64,000 bases of DNA from Changshengia sp963803165 (GCA_963803165.1 CAWDLK010000008.1:186001-250000), one strand, 5' to 3'; positions 1 to 8,557 are shown, counted from the stretch's first letter. Notes: generated by a model not told the origin, from the letters alone. Program-made: numbers and translations.

Positions 1-1
1 C

Positions 2-373
2 GCCGAGGGGGCGCCGGCGGGTCATGGCATGGAGCACCTGAATCTCTCGGGGTGGGCCGAAGTGCAGGTGGCGGTCGCCGCCTCGGCCAACCTGATCGCC
101 CGCATCGCCCTCGGTCTTGCCGACGACGCCGTGACCGCCACGGCGCTCGCCTGCCGGGCGCCGCTCGTGATCGCGCCGGCGATGGAGACTGCGATGTGGG
201 AGCACCCGGCCACCCGGGAGCACGTCGAGACGCTCACCCGGCGCGGGGCCGTGCTGGTGGGTCCGGTCTCGGGCCGGCTGGCGAGCGGCCACGATGCGAT
301 GGGACGGATGGCCGAGCCCGCCGAGATCGTCGAGGTGGTGGGGGCGCTTCTCGCCGCGGCCGGTGGGGTGTAG
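2..373 (+). CDS. coaC: Phosphopantothenoylcysteine decarboxylase domain (CoaC), 5' end outside window
   Basis: This is the C-terminal part (123 codons visible) of a CoaC flavoprotein of coenzyme A synthesis, which decarboxylates 4'-phosphopantothenoylcysteine to 4'-phosphopantetheine using FMN. The frame is open to the window edge, so the true start lies upstream. Visible family features are EHLNLSGWAEV with the active-site His, the ASAN segment, PAMETAMW and the GRLASG...GRMAEP end. Two usual catalytic positions differ: the Asn of PAMNxxMW is Glu, and the Cys of the LACG substrate-binding segment is Ser. It ends at TAG (371-373), and coaB continues in the same frame 12 nt later, so the pair looks like a normally fused CoaBC split by one stop codon. 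The family is clear; full activity is less certain. Confidence 0.85.
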   Translation, partial: AEGAPAGHGMEHLNLSGWAEVQVAVAASANLIARIALGLADDAVTATALACRAPLVIAPAMETAMWEHPATREHVETLTRRGAVLVGPVSGRLASGHDAMGRMAEPAEIVEVVGALLAAAGGV

Positions 374-385
374 GGCTCGCGTGCC

Positions 386-1072
386 ATGACGGCCGGAGGC
401 ACCCGCCGCCTCGACGGCGTCCAGGCCGTGATCACCGCCGGGGGCACCCGTGAGCCCATCGACCCGGTGCGCTTCCTCGGCAACCGCTCCAGCGGCAGGA
501 TGGGCAACGCGCTCGCCGCCGCCTGCCTTGAGGCCGGCGCCACCGTGGAGCTGATCACCGCCGCCGAACCCCCCGCCGCCGCCCCGGGGATGTCGGTCAC
601 CCGAGTGGACACGGCCGTCGAGATGCACGCCGCCATCTGGGCCGCGCTGGAGCGCGCCGACCTGCTGTTGATGGCGGCGGCGGTCGCCGACTACCGCCCG
701 CGCCAGGTCGCGGAGCGCAAGCTCAAGAAGTCGGGGTCGCGGATGACCCTGGAGCTGGTGCCCACGGTCGACATCCTGGAGTCGCTGCGCGCCCATCCGC
801 GGCGCTCCCGGGTGCTGGTGGTCGGCTTCGCCGCCGAGACCGACGACCTCGTCGCCAACGCCGCCGCCAAGCTGCGCCGCAAGGGGCTCGACCTCATCGC
901 CCTCAACGACGTCGGAGCCCCGGGTGTGGGGATGGGAGCGGAGGACAACGCCATCACCGTGCTGGACGGAGGCGGCGTCGTGCTCACCGTCGAGCGGTCG
1001 CCGAAGCTCGAGGTGGCGCGCCGTCTGGTGAGCCTGGTCGCCGGCCGGCTGGCGCCTGACCACCCGGTCTGA
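386..1072 (+). CDS. coaB: Phosphopantothenate--cysteine ligase (CoaB)
   Basis: A 228-residue CoaB ligase, joining phosphopantothenate and cysteine with nucleotide activation, the step before CoaC. The N-terminal nucleotide loop and dimer segment GGTREPIDPVRFLGNRSSGRMG includes the conserved Asn of NRSSG. AAVADYRP is followed by the Lys-rich KLKKSG active-site loop. The C-terminal LDLIALNDV...GMGAEDNAITVL is typical. In most bacteria this domain is fused behind CoaC. Here it lies in the same frame, separated from CoaC by a TAG and 12 nt. The ATG at 386 has only a weak GGTGGGG purine stretch upstream, so translation may depend on coupling to coaC or readthrough. Confidence 0.92.
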   Translation: MTAGGTRRLDGVQAVITAGGTREPIDPVRFLGNRSSGRMGNALAAACLEAGATVELITAAEPPAAAPGMSVTRVDTAVEMHAAIWAALERADLLLMAAAVADYRPRQVAERKLKKSGSRMTLELVPTVDILESLRAHPRRSRVLVVGFAAETDDLVANAAAKLRRKGLDLIALNDVGAPGVGMGAEDNAITVLDGGGVVLTVERSPKLEVARRLVSLVAGRLAPDHPV

Positions 1073-1091
1073 TCGTCCCGGCCGGGCAGGA

Positions 1092-2021
1092 TCAGGCGGT
1101 CTCCGCGGCGCGGGTCAGGTGCCGGTGCCGGCGCCAGCCGTACCAGACCAGCCAGCCGACCAGCAGCAGCACCGCGGCCGGGATGGCGGTGACCAGCACC
1201 CCCACGGCGACGGCGAGGATCTGCACCACGTTCTTCCACCCCGTGGAGGCCGCGCCGGAGACCGAGGGGCCGGTGGCCACCTTGACCGCCGCCGTGACCA
1301 CTCCGCGTTCCCTGAGCTTGACCGTCGCCGTCGCGTAGGTCACCGCCTGGTCGAGCGTGGTGAGCTGGCTCTGGTCGGTGTCGATCGAGGTCTCGACCTG
1401 CTCGATCTGCTGCTCCAGCGTGGTGATGTCGTCCAGCGACGTCGCCTTGGCGAGCAACGCCTGGAGGGCGGTGAGGTGCGCCTGCGCCGAGGTCAGCCGC
1501 GCGGTGAGGTCGACGATGCCGGCGGTGTCGTCGACGCTCGAGAAGTCGATCGACGCCGCGGTGAAGTCGGAGGGGAGGCTGTTGAGCAGGCCGGCCATCT
1601 GCGCGGTCGGGACGGCGAGCGTGACCTGGCCGCTCACGATCCGGCCGTGGGCGTTGGGTGAGGTCTCCGAGCCGACCACGTAGCCGCCCAGGGCGACGCC
1701 GTCGGCGATCACGGTGTCGAACGAGCTGAGGAAGCTGCCCGGGGGGACGGTGTAGGTCGCGGTCACCGAGCGGGCGACGTCGCCTCCCGGCGAGCCCACC
1801 ACGACGTCCCCCGCCGCGCTGTCCGCGCTCACCCCCGCGCTCGATTGCGAGGCGCCTCCGGCGCTGGAGGCCGGCACCGCCGCCCGGGCCGCCAGGGGGC
1901 CGGTGGTGGTCCCGGCACCGGCCGCGGATGCGGCGCGGTCGGTCGACGCCGGGGCGCACCCGGCGGCGGCGGCCAGCGCGGTGATGGCCACCGAGCCGAG
2001 GAGAAGGCTGCGCGCGTTCAT
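1092..2021 (-). CDS. DUF4349-type membrane-anchored lipoprotein
   Basis: A 309-residue exported protein. The chosen ATG (2021) has GAGGTG six bases upstream and gives a lipoprotein signal ending in AAAAGC (Cys near residue 21). Then come a low-complexity Ala/Ser stretch, a DUF4349-like extracellular domain (GYVVGSET...GRIVSGQVTLAVP...), a coiled-coil segment (roughly residues 175-235, QAHLTALQALL...TLEQQIEQVETSIDTDQ), and a C-terminal membrane helix (ILAVAVGVLVTAIPAAVLLLVGWLVW) with a basic tail. Family members are surface proteins of unknown function. It is transcribed away from priA and its 3' end nearly meets coaB. Confidence 0.85.
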   Translation of the reverse strand: MNARSLLLGSVAITALAAAAGCAPASTDRAASAAGAGTTTGPLAARAAVPASSAGGASQSSAGVSADSAAGDVVVGSPGGDVARSVTATYTVPPGSFLSSFDTVIADGVALGGYVVGSETSPNAHGRIVSGQVTLAVPTAQMAGLLNSLPSDFTAASIDFSSVDDTAGIVDLTARLTSAQAHLTALQALLAKATSLDDITTLEQQIEQVETSIDTDQSQLTTLDQAVTYATATVKLRERGVVTAAVKVATGPSVSGAASTGWKNVVQILAVAVGVLVTAIPAAVLLLVGWLVWYGWRRHRHLTRAAETA

Positions 2022-2102
2022 GGGGAGCACCTCGCGGTTGTGACGAGCACCCCTATGACGCCGGAGGGTCCCGGCCGGTTCCGGCGGCCCGCTTGCGCGG
2101 GT

Positions 2103-2141
2103 GACGGCGGACGCGCGCGACGGCGGACGCGCGCGACGGCG
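2103..2141. repeat. Tandem repeat, 16-bp unit x ~2.4
   Basis: The unit GACGGCGGACGCGCGC occurs twice back to back (2103-2118, 2119-2134) and a third partial copy follows. It lies in the 178-bp divergent region between the DUF4349 lipoprotein and priA, probably upstream of the priA start at 2200. No function is evident; it may be slippage in GC-rich DNA. Confidence 0.85.
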
Positions 2142-2199
2142 CTCGTGCCTGACGCCGGAGGTGCCGGCGACGCCGCCTCGACCCACCGGGGCGCGCATC

Positions 2200-4218
2200 A
2201 TGCTGACCGTGACCGCACCGGTGTTCGCCTCGGTGGTGCCCGACACGCGGGCGATGCTCCCCCAGGATCGGTACACGTACCGGGTCCCCGAGGAGCTCCT
2301 CGAGCGGGTCCGGCCCGGGATGCGGGTCCAGGTCCCCTTCGGCACGCGCTCCCTCCCCGGCCTGGTGGTCGGGCTCCTGGCCCAATCCGACCACGCCGAC
2401 GCCCGCCCCATCTCCGCCGTCCTCGGCGAGGGTCCGCTCCTGCCCGAGGCTCTGCTCGGTCTGGCCGAGTGGGTCGCCGAGCGCTACTGCGCGCCGCTCC
2501 CCGAGGTCCTCAAGGCGATGGTGCCCAAGGGGGCGCGGAGCGATGGCGCCAGCGCCGGCCGGCGCCGGGGCCCCCGCTCGACCTCCGCGGCGATCGCGGC
2601 CGCTCGCGCCGAGGGGACGCCGCTCCGGCCGCCGGAGCTGACCGAGGCCCAGCGACGCGCCGCCGCCCCTCTGCTCGAGGCCGTCGCCGCCGGGCGGCAC
2701 CGCCGGGTCCTGCTCCACGGGGTGACCGGCAGTGGCAAGACCGAGATCTACCTGGCCGCCATCGACGCGGCCCTGGCCCTCGGCCGCCAGGCCATCTGCC
2801 TGGTCCCCGAGATCGCCCTCACCCCCCAGATGATCCGCCGCTTCGCGGCCCGCTTCCCCGGACGCCTGGCGGTGAGCCACTCCGGCCTCACCGACGCCGA
2901 GCGCGCGGTCGAATGGCGCCGGGCCCGCCTCGGCGAGATCGACGTGGTGGTGGGATCGCGCAGCGCCGTCTTCGCCCCGCTGCCGCGGCTCGGGGTGGTG
3001 GTGGTGGACGAGGAGGATGCCTCCGCCTACAAGCAGGACCGGGTCCCCCGCTATCACGCCGTCGACGTCGCTCTCGAGCTGGGCCGGCGGGCGGAGGTGC
3101 CGGTGGTGCTGGGCAGCGCCACCCCCCGGGTGGAGACCTACTTCCGGGCTCACACCGGAGGGTTGGAGCTCACCGAGCTCCCGGAGCGGATCACGGGCCG
3201 GGCCCTGCCGCCGATCGAGGTGGTCGACCTCCGCGAGGAGCTGCGCGCCGGCAACCGCAGCCCGCTCTCCCAGAGCCTCGCCCGGGCGCTGGAGGAGAGC
3301 CGGACCGGCGGCGGGCAGTCGATCCTCTACCTCAACCGCCGCGGGACCGCCACGGTGGTCCTCTGCAGGGGCTGTGGGGAGCCGCTCGGCTGCCCCAACT
3401 GCAGCGTCGCCCTCGTCTACCACGCCGGCCGGGGACGCTGCGACTGCCACTACTGCGGCACCTCGCGCCCGCTGCCCGACCGCTGCCCGGGCTGCGGCTC
3501 GACCGCCATACGAGGCCTGGGGATGGGCACCGAGCGGTTGGAGGCGGAGGTGGCGGAGCGCTTCCCGGGACTGCGCCTGCTGCGGATGGACCGCGACACC
3601 GTTCAGCGGCGGGACGCCTACTTCGAGATCTACGAGCGCTTCCGGGCCGGGGAGGCGGACTGCCTGATCGGCACCCAGATGGTGGCCAAGGGCTGGGACC
3701 TGGGCCGGGTGCGGCTGGTGGGGATCGTCAACGCCGACACCTCGCTCCACTTCCCCGACTACCGGAGCGGAGAGGTCACCTTCTCGCTGATCACCCAGGT
3801 CGCCGGCCGGGCGGGGCGGGGCGACGAGCCCGCCCGGGTGATCCTCCAGACCTACAGCCCCGACCACTACGCGGTCCGCCATGCGGTCACCCACGACTAT
3901 CGCGGCTTCGCCCACGACGAGATCCGGGTGCGCCGCGCCTACCGCTTTCCCCCCTACACCCGCCTGGTCACCTGCACGGTGAGCCACGCCACCAACTCGG
4001 CCGCCGAGGCGGCGGCTCAGCAGTCCGCCGAGCGGCTGTCTGCTATCCTCGGGCCGGGTGCCGGGCTCGACGTCCTCGGTCCGACCCCCGCATTCCTGCA
4101 CCGCCTGCGCGGCCAGTACCGGTGGCAGTTCACGGTGCGGGGGGAGGGGATCGAGGGGGCGTTCCCCCACCTGCCCCGAGGCCGGGGCTGGAGCATCGAC
4201 GTCGACCCGGTCATGTGA
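2200..4218 (+). CDS. priA: Primosomal protein N' (replication restart helicase PriA)
   Basis: A 672-residue PriA, the 3'-5' helicase that recognises stalled forks and starts replication restart. After the N-terminal 3'-DNA binding domain come Walker A (GVTGSGKTE, about residue 178), a motif II reading DEED rather than the usual DEEH, and YKQ...PRYHAVD. An eight-cysteine zinc region follows (CRGCG...CPNC...CHYCG...CPGCGS, about residues 388-432), then GTQMVAKGWD and QVAGRAGRG. The ATPase core looks intact, unlike the helicase-dead PriA of many actinobacteria. Start ATG 2200 gives the usual LTVTAPVFASVV beginning; a GTG at 2101 would add 33 atypical residues. The stop overlaps a possible GTG of def (GTGA). 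Confidence 0.95.
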   Translation: MLTVTAPVFASVVPDTRAMLPQDRYTYRVPEELLERVRPGMRVQVPFGTRSLPGLVVGLLAQSDHADARPISAVLGEGPLLPEALLGLAEWVAERYCAPLPEVLKAMVPKGARSDGASAGRRRGPRSTSAAIAAARAEGTPLRPPELTEAQRRAAAPLLEAVAAGRHRRVLLHGVTGSGKTEIYLAAIDAALALGRQAICLVPEIALTPQMIRRFAARFPGRLAVSHSGLTDAERAVEWRRARLGEIDVVVGSRSAVFAPLPRLGVVVVDEEDASAYKQDRVPRYHAVDVALELGRRAEVPVVLGSATPRVETYFRAHTGGLELTELPERITGRALPPIEVVDLREELRAGNRSPLSQSLARALEESRTGGGQSILYLNRRGTATVVLCRGCGEPLGCPNCSVALVYHAGRGRCDCHYCGTSRPLPDRCPGCGSTAIRGLGMGTERLEAEVAERFPGLRLLRMDRDTVQRRDAYFEIYERFRAGEADCLIGTQMVAKGWDLGRVRLVGIVNADTSLHFPDYRSGEVTFSLITQVAGRAGRGDEPARVILQTYSPDHYAVRHAVTHDYRGFAHDEIRVRRAYRFPPYTRLVTCTVSHATNSAAEAAAQQSAERLSAILGPGAGLDVLGPTPAFLHRLRGQYRWQFTVRGEGIEGAFPHLPRGRGWSIDVDPVM

Positions 4219-4241
4219 CCCCACTCAGAGAACCACCTGCT

Positions 4242-4763
4242 GTGACCCTCCTTCACATCGTCACCGTCGCCGAGGACAACCCCGTCCTCCGTCGCAGGGC
4301 GCCCAGGGTCGGCAGGGTCGACAACTCCATCCGCCGGCTCATGGACGACATGATGGAGACGATGGTCGCCGCCCCCGGAGTTGGGCTGGCGGCTCCACAG
4401 GTCGACGTGTCGATCCGCGTCATCACCATCAAGGTGGACAACCAGCTCCTCCACCTCGCCAATCCCGAGATCATCAAGGCCGATGGCGAGCAGACCGCCT
4501 ACGAGGGTTGCCTCTCCATCCCCGGCATGGTCGGCGAGGTGACCCGGGCCGAGAAGGTGGTCTGCAAGGCGCTCAACCGGCACGGCAAGCAGGTGCGGAT
4601 CAAGGGGAACGGCCTGCTGGCCCGCGCCATCCAGCACGAGATCGACCACCTCGACGGCATCCTCTTCACCGACCGGCTCACCGACCCGAGCACTCTGCGC
4701 AAGGTCGACGAGCTGACCGACGAGGAGGTGGCGGCCGTGGAGGGCGAGGCGGTCACGGTCTGA
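4242..4763 (+). CDS. def: Peptide deformylase
   Basis: A 173-residue metal-dependent deformylase that removes formyl from new N-terminal methionine. All three family motifs are present: GVGLAAPQ (about residues 46-53), EGCLSIPG (Cys metal ligand), and QHEIDHLDG (HExxH). The start is a GTG, either 4242 (used here, giving the usual distance to PVLRRRA) or 4215, which overlaps the priA stop. It belongs to the priA transcript. The formyltransferase fmt lies 3 kb downstream, so the formylation/deformylation pair is local though not one operon. The 3' end overlaps the convergent gene ending at 4753 by 11 nt. Confidence 0.96.
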   Translation: MTLLHIVTVAEDNPVLRRRAPRVGRVDNSIRRLMDDMMETMVAAPGVGLAAPQVDVSIRVITIKVDNQLLHLANPEIIKADGEQTAYEGCLSIPGMVGEVTRAEKVVCKALNRHGKQVRIKGNGLLARAIQHEIDHLDGILFTDRLTDPSTLRKVDELTDEEVAAVEGEAVTV

Positions 4764-5793
4764 CCCGACCGGGCGCCTCCGCAGTGCCGGCGGCACGCAG
4801 CAGCTGTTGGCGAAGCCGGTTGAACTCGGCCTCCGCCTTGGCGCCGAAGTGGTCCGACCAGAGCGTGGCGGGTGGCAGCCGACTTCCCAGCAGCTTCAGA
4901 ACCGCGGCCGCGTCCGCGGCGACCGGCCGGCCGGCCTCGTGGCAGAGGCAGAGGACGAGGGCGAAGTCGGCGAGCGGCCAGGGGGAGTCGAGGTTGGCGA
5001 CGAAAGCGGGGGAGAGCACTGAGGCACGGGCGGCCTCGACGACCTCGTCGGCCACGGCGGGGTCGGCGTAGTAGGCGTTGGCCTTCTGCTCGTCCTTCTC
5101 GAGGACGGCGTGGAATCGCCGCCGCAGGAAATGGGCGCGGGGGATGGCCACCCGACCGGGGCTGCCGGGCGGCAGCGTTCGCTGCGCCTCTCGCGCCGTC
5201 TCGAACATCAGGAGATGGCTGCCCCCCCATTGCTGCGACAGGCCCACCACGGCGCTCGCGTAGGCGGGCCGGAAACCCGGCGCCCGGGCGGCCGCCTCAC
5301 CCAGCTGCAGGAGGGTTGTCTCCTTGGAGAGCTCCAGCCCGTATCCGACGGCGATTCGGCTTGCCCAGGGCTGCGGATCGGCAGGGAGGAGCTCGCAGGC
5401 CGTCGCCAGCGCGTCCTCGGCCTCGTTGAGCAGGCGGAAGTACTCCTGCCAGCGCGCCTCGCTGATCATCTCCGCCGTGCCGGATCCCCGTGCTCGCCAT
5501 GCAGCTCGCTCGAGATGCATGCCCAGCAGCAGCCTGGCCAGCGGGCTGACGTTGCTCCCGTCGCTCAACCAGCCGGCGAACGCCGTGTGAGCGGCCATGA
5601 GGCGCAGGAAGAAGCTGCGGTCATGCCAATCGGCGATGCCAGCCATGAACGTCTCGACGCGCGGCCAGTCTCCGTCCGTGTAGTTCCTCATCAGCCGGCG
5701 CGCCCGAGCGTTCCCCATCGCCATGGCGGCGGAGGGTGGCGGGCCGAACCCGATGGCCGTGCGCAGCTTGGTCAATTGCGACGAGAGGCTCAT
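4753..5793 (-). CDS. Uncharacterised helical-repeat protein (DUF4034-like)
   Basis: A 346-residue protein, probably cytoplasmic, of TPR-like helical pairs with no signal or membrane segment. The recognisable stretch is DADPQPW-type helices followed by AYASAVVGLSQQWGGSHLLMFETAREA. The WGGSHxxMFxFAR signature is what I associate with DUF4034-like proteins of actinobacteria; that assignment is from memory. The start ATG overlaps the stop of the upstream M16 peptidase gene as ATGA, so the two are translationally coupled and probably work together. No enzymatic motif is visible. Confidence 0.75.
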   Translation of the reverse strand: MSLSSQLTKLRTAIGFGPPPSAAMAMGNARARRLMRNYTDGDWPRVETFMAGIADWHDRSFFLRLMAAHTAFAGWLSDGSNVSPLARLLLGMHLERAAWRARGSGTAEMISEARWQEYFRLLNEAEDALATACELLPADPQPWASRIAVGYGLELSKETTLLQLGEAAARAPGFRPAYASAVVGLSQQWGGSHLLMFETAREAQRTLPPGSPGRVAIPRAHFLRRRFHAVLEKDEQKANAYYADPAVADEVVEAARASVLSPAFVANLDSPWPLADFALVLCLCHEAGRPVAADAAAVLKLLGSRLPPATLWSDHFGAKAEAEFNRLRQQLLRAAGTAEAPGRVRP

Positions 5794-7499
5794 GCCGTCC
5801 CGGGGGGGCCCTGGGCCGCCGAGCGCGACTGTGCGGTGCCCAGGCGCATCAGCCAGATGGCGATTGACACCAGCCAGAGGATCGGCAGGTACACCGAGTT
5901 GGTAGCGATGGCGAAGGCAATCACGGGTAGCAGGAAGAGGGCGTAGAGCACAACGTGGCGGCGGAATGCCGGGCGGCGCCACATCGCCTGCCACTGTCGG
6001 CGCAGGCCGGGCCGGGCCGGCGCCGTCCTGGGCGGGACGGGGCGGGGTTTGGGCGCATCCGCAACATCCAGTGCCACGCGCCTTTCGGGGTCCGTGTATC
6101 GATCCACCAGCGACGTCATGGCAGCGCCGCCGTTGAAGCCCCATGGGGCGACGAACACGGTCACCCCATCGGCCCCCACCACCCGTCGCGCGCCATTCTC
6201 CCAGCAGAGCACGGCCGCGGCATCCTGCCACCTGATGGTGCGGAACGCCCGACGATGCCTGCGCCACATGACACCCTCGGGGCCGATGACCAGTTCCCCC
6301 GTATCCTGTCCGGGCACGGCTCTGAATTCCTGTCCGCTGATCGTGGTTGGCGACCACTCCGAGATCTCCTGCCATCCCGGAAGCGCTCCACCCAGCAGGG
6401 ACGGTCCGAGTGCCAGCACCGACTCCAGCGAGGGGGAGAGGATCCGTACCACGTCTTCCGGACGCACCGATCTCTGTGACTCGATGAACTCGCCCACCTG
6501 AATCACGGGGAGGTTCTTGCGGACTCGGTTCGCGTTGAGGGCGAGCATTCCTGGCGCCGATCGCCGGTCCTCGGCAGCCAGGCCGCCGCGCTCGGTGAGG
6601 AATGCCAGCTCCGCCTCGCTGGGACCCTCCCGGCAGACGCCAGTCAGGGACGACGAGAGGGTGGAGAGCACCTCCCAGTAGGCTGCGGCGTCCGCGTCAG
6701 CCGCCAGCTGACAGAGCACCCGCTCATTGCCTATGCCGAGCTGGACCGCGCTCACCGAGTAGCTCACCGCGCTCTGCGAGCGCAGGGCGGCGAGGGCCCG
6801 CTCCCGGGCGGCCTGAATGCCGAGCATCCCCGCCGGCAGGTCGGCGCTGACCCGGACCACGGAGACCGACACCAGCTTGGTCTTCCGCGGGCCCCAGCGG
6901 CGCCCGGTCACTCGGTCCGGCGGCAGGCTCCGGGGTTCCCGCGCCGGCCCCTTGGGAAGCGGAAGCGCGAGGCCCTCGGGGACGTCGCCGGTGAGCGTCA
7001 GCACCGCGTTCGACCGCGTGAACCACCGATGCGCCCACGACTGCACCGCATCCGGCGTGGCGGAGTGGAGGCCGTACTCCCGCCAGCCGGAGATGGCCGG
7101 ACCCATGGCTCCGAAGCGGGTTATGAGATCGGCCTGGATCTGGTTCAGCTCGCGGCGTGACGCCTCGACGCGCAGGATCCGCAGCTCGTCGGTCATCCGG
7201 TCGAGAGGTAGCTCTCCAAGCGTGCGGCACACATGCGTCAGGAACGCCTGGACCTGCTCCTCGCTGCCGAGCGCGACGAAGGTTGTTCCGGTCGGGGAGA
7301 CCTCGCCGTTGTACGCATACGGCTGGGCGCCGAGGCCTGCGAGTGTCAGGTGCTCAACGATGTGCGTGATCCCGTGCAGATGCACGGGCTCATCTTCGGA
7401 TCCAACATCGAACTCGAGGCGCGCCTCGAGCGGGCCGTCGAGCCGGGCGGAGAGCAGCGGAACTCCATCGGTGGCGGCACTGCTGATCTGGTACGTCAA
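5790..7499 (-). CDS. M16-family metallopeptidase with C-terminal PH-like domain and membrane segments
   Basis: About 569 residues. The inverted zinc motif HIVEH (residues 46-50, within HGITHIVEHLTLAG) marks an M16 (insulinase/processing-peptidase) protease, and acidic residues about 75 further on (DELRILRVEAS) can supply the third ligand. After the M16 halves comes a region like bacterial PH domains (LVIGPEGVMWRRHRRAFRTIRWQD...), then two membrane helices (VVLYALFLLPVIAFAIA; YLPILWLVSIAIWLM), so it is membrane-anchored. The start is uncertain: no ATG/GTG fits, and a TTG at 7499 lies 16 nt after a TATACT box (7516-7521). It is coupled to the downstream DUF4034-like gene. The substrate is unknown. 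Confidence 0.75.
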   Translation of the reverse strand: MTYQISSAATDGVPLLSARLDGPLEARLEFDVGSEDEPVHLHGITHIVEHLTLAGLGAQPYAYNGEVSPTGTTFVALGSEEQVQAFLTHVCRTLGELPLDRMTDELRILRVEASRRELNQIQADLITRFGAMGPAISGWREYGLHSATPDAVQSWAHRWFTRSNAVLTLTGDVPEGLALPLPKGPAREPRSLPPDRVTGRRWGPRKTKLVSVSVVRVSADLPAGMLGIQAARERALAALRSQSAVSYSVSAVQLGIGNERVLCQLAADADAAAYWEVLSTLSSSLTGVCREGPSEAELAFLTERGGLAAEDRRSAPGMLALNANRVRKNLPVIQVGEFIESQRSVRPEDVVRILSPSLESVLALGPSLLGGALPGWQEISEWSPTTISGQEFRAVPGQDTGELVIGPEGVMWRRHRRAFRTIRWQDAAAVLCWENGARRVVGADGVTVFVAPWGFNGGAAMTSLVDRYTDPERRVALDVADAPKPRPVPPRTAPARPGLRRQWQAMWRRPAFRRHVVLYALFLLPVIAFAIATNSVYLPILWLVSIAIWLMRLGTAQSRSAAQGPPGTA

Positions 7500-7515
7500 G
7501 GTCGGGTTGCGGGGG

Positions 7516-7521
7516 AGTATA
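7516..7521 (-). promoter_or_regulatory. -10 box (TATACT) for the M16 gene
   Basis: A perfect TATACT on the minus strand in the divergent region between the M16 gene and fmt, 16 nt before the proposed TTG start. No good -35 is visible. Confidence 0.5.
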
Positions 7522-7624
7522 GCCGCGGCTAGATGGCTCCGACTGGCGGTTCGGGGCCAATGCCGCGATTGCAACCGAGCAGTCGGGACCACCTCCGCGG
7601 CCACCGCCACCATGGCGCTCCGGC

Positions 7625-7630
7625 TAACCT
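7625..7630 (+). promoter_or_regulatory. -10 box (TAACCT) for fmt, leaderless type
   Basis: TAACCT ends 8 nt before the GTG at 7639. The arrangement recurs at many genes in this window and favours GTG 7639 over ATG 7612 as the fmt start. Confidence 0.5.
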
Positions 7631-7638
7631 CTTGCTCC

Positions 7639-8541
7639 GTGCGCATCGTCTTCGCCGGAACCGCCGGCTTCGCCGTCCCCAGCCTGCGCGCCTGCAACGC
7701 CCGCCACCAGGTGCTGGCCGCGGTGACCCAGCCGGAGCGTCCCGGGAGCCGGGGCCGGCCGGCACCCCGCCCGGTGGCCGACGCGGCGGCTCAGCTGGGG
7801 ATCCCGCTCCTCCAGCCCGAGCGCATCCGGGCCCGCGAGACGGTGGCCGAGATCCTGGGGCTGGGCGCCGACGTCCTGGTGGTGGCCGCGTACGGCCAGA
7901 TCGTGCCGCTCAGCCTCCTCGACGGGCACCCTCGCGGCGGGGTCAACGTCCACGCCTCGCTGCTGCCCCGCTGGCGCGGGGCGGCACCCATCGCCCGGGC
8001 GATCCTGGCCGGCGACGCGGTGACGGGCGTCTGCGTCATGCGGATGGAGGCGGGGCTGGACACCGGGCCGGTGTACGCACGCCGCGAGGTTCCCGTTGGT
8101 GCGGATTCGACGGCGGAGCAGTTGACCGAGGCGCTCGCCATCGCGGGGGCGGAGGAGCTGGTGGCGGTGCTGGCGGCCCTGGAGCGGGGGACGGCCGTCG
8201 CCACGCCGCAGCCGGAGGAGGGCGTGACCTACGCGGCCCGGCTCACCCGCGAGGACGGGGTCCTCGACTGGGCGGCGCGCTCCGCGGAGGAGGTCGACCG
8301 CATGGTCCGCGCCCTCGACCCGTGGCCCGGCGTCACCGGCGTCCTCGCCGGCACCGAGGTGCGAATCCTTGCCGGGACTCCCTTCCCCGGAGGGGTCGAG
8401 GCGAGCCCGGGAACCGTGATCCGGACCGAGGGCGAATCCGCCCTGGTCGCCACCGCCGCCGGCCCCTACCGCGTCGACGCGCTGCAGCCGCCGGGCCGCC
8501 GCGCCATGAGTGCAGCCGCCTTCCTGCGCGGCCGGAGGTGA
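7639..8541 (+). CDS. fmt: Methionyl-tRNA formyltransferase
   Basis: A 300-residue enzyme that transfers formyl from 10-formyl-THF to Met-tRNAi. The Rossmann start RIVFAGTAGFAVPSL, the QPERPGSRGRP loop, and the catalytic core VHASLLPRWRGAAPI with the later MEAGLDTGPV are all typical. The usual GTPDF is GTAGF here. The C-terminal OB-fold region (ALDPWPGV...YRVDALQPPGRRAMSAAAFLRG) is complete, so length is normal. The GTG start is chosen because TAACCT lies 8 nt before it; an in-frame ATG at 7612 is the alternative. Divergent from the M16 gene and followed by structured repeat copy A. Confidence 0.95.
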   Translation: MRIVFAGTAGFAVPSLRACNARHQVLAAVTQPERPGSRGRPAPRPVADAAAQLGIPLLQPERIRARETVAEILGLGADVLVVAAYGQIVPLSLLDGHPRGGVNVHASLLPRWRGAAPIARAILAGDAVTGVCVMRMEAGLDTGPVYARREVPVGADSTAEQLTEALAIAGAEELVAVLAALERGTAVATPQPEEGVTYAARLTREDGVLDWAARSAEEVDRMVRALDPWPGVTGVLAGTEVRILAGTPFPGGVEASPGTVIRTEGESALVATAAGPYRVDALQPPGRRAMSAAAFLRGRR

Positions 8542-8557
8542 GCCGGACGGCGGCCTT

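Noticed and set aside
57..453. Overlapping plus-strand frame within coaC
   Set aside because: Arg/Gly-rich shadow of coaC with no domain.
1845..4241. Plus-strand frame running into def from upstream
   Set aside because: Out of frame with priA and low complexity; only the def portion from the GTG at 4242 (or 4215) is real.
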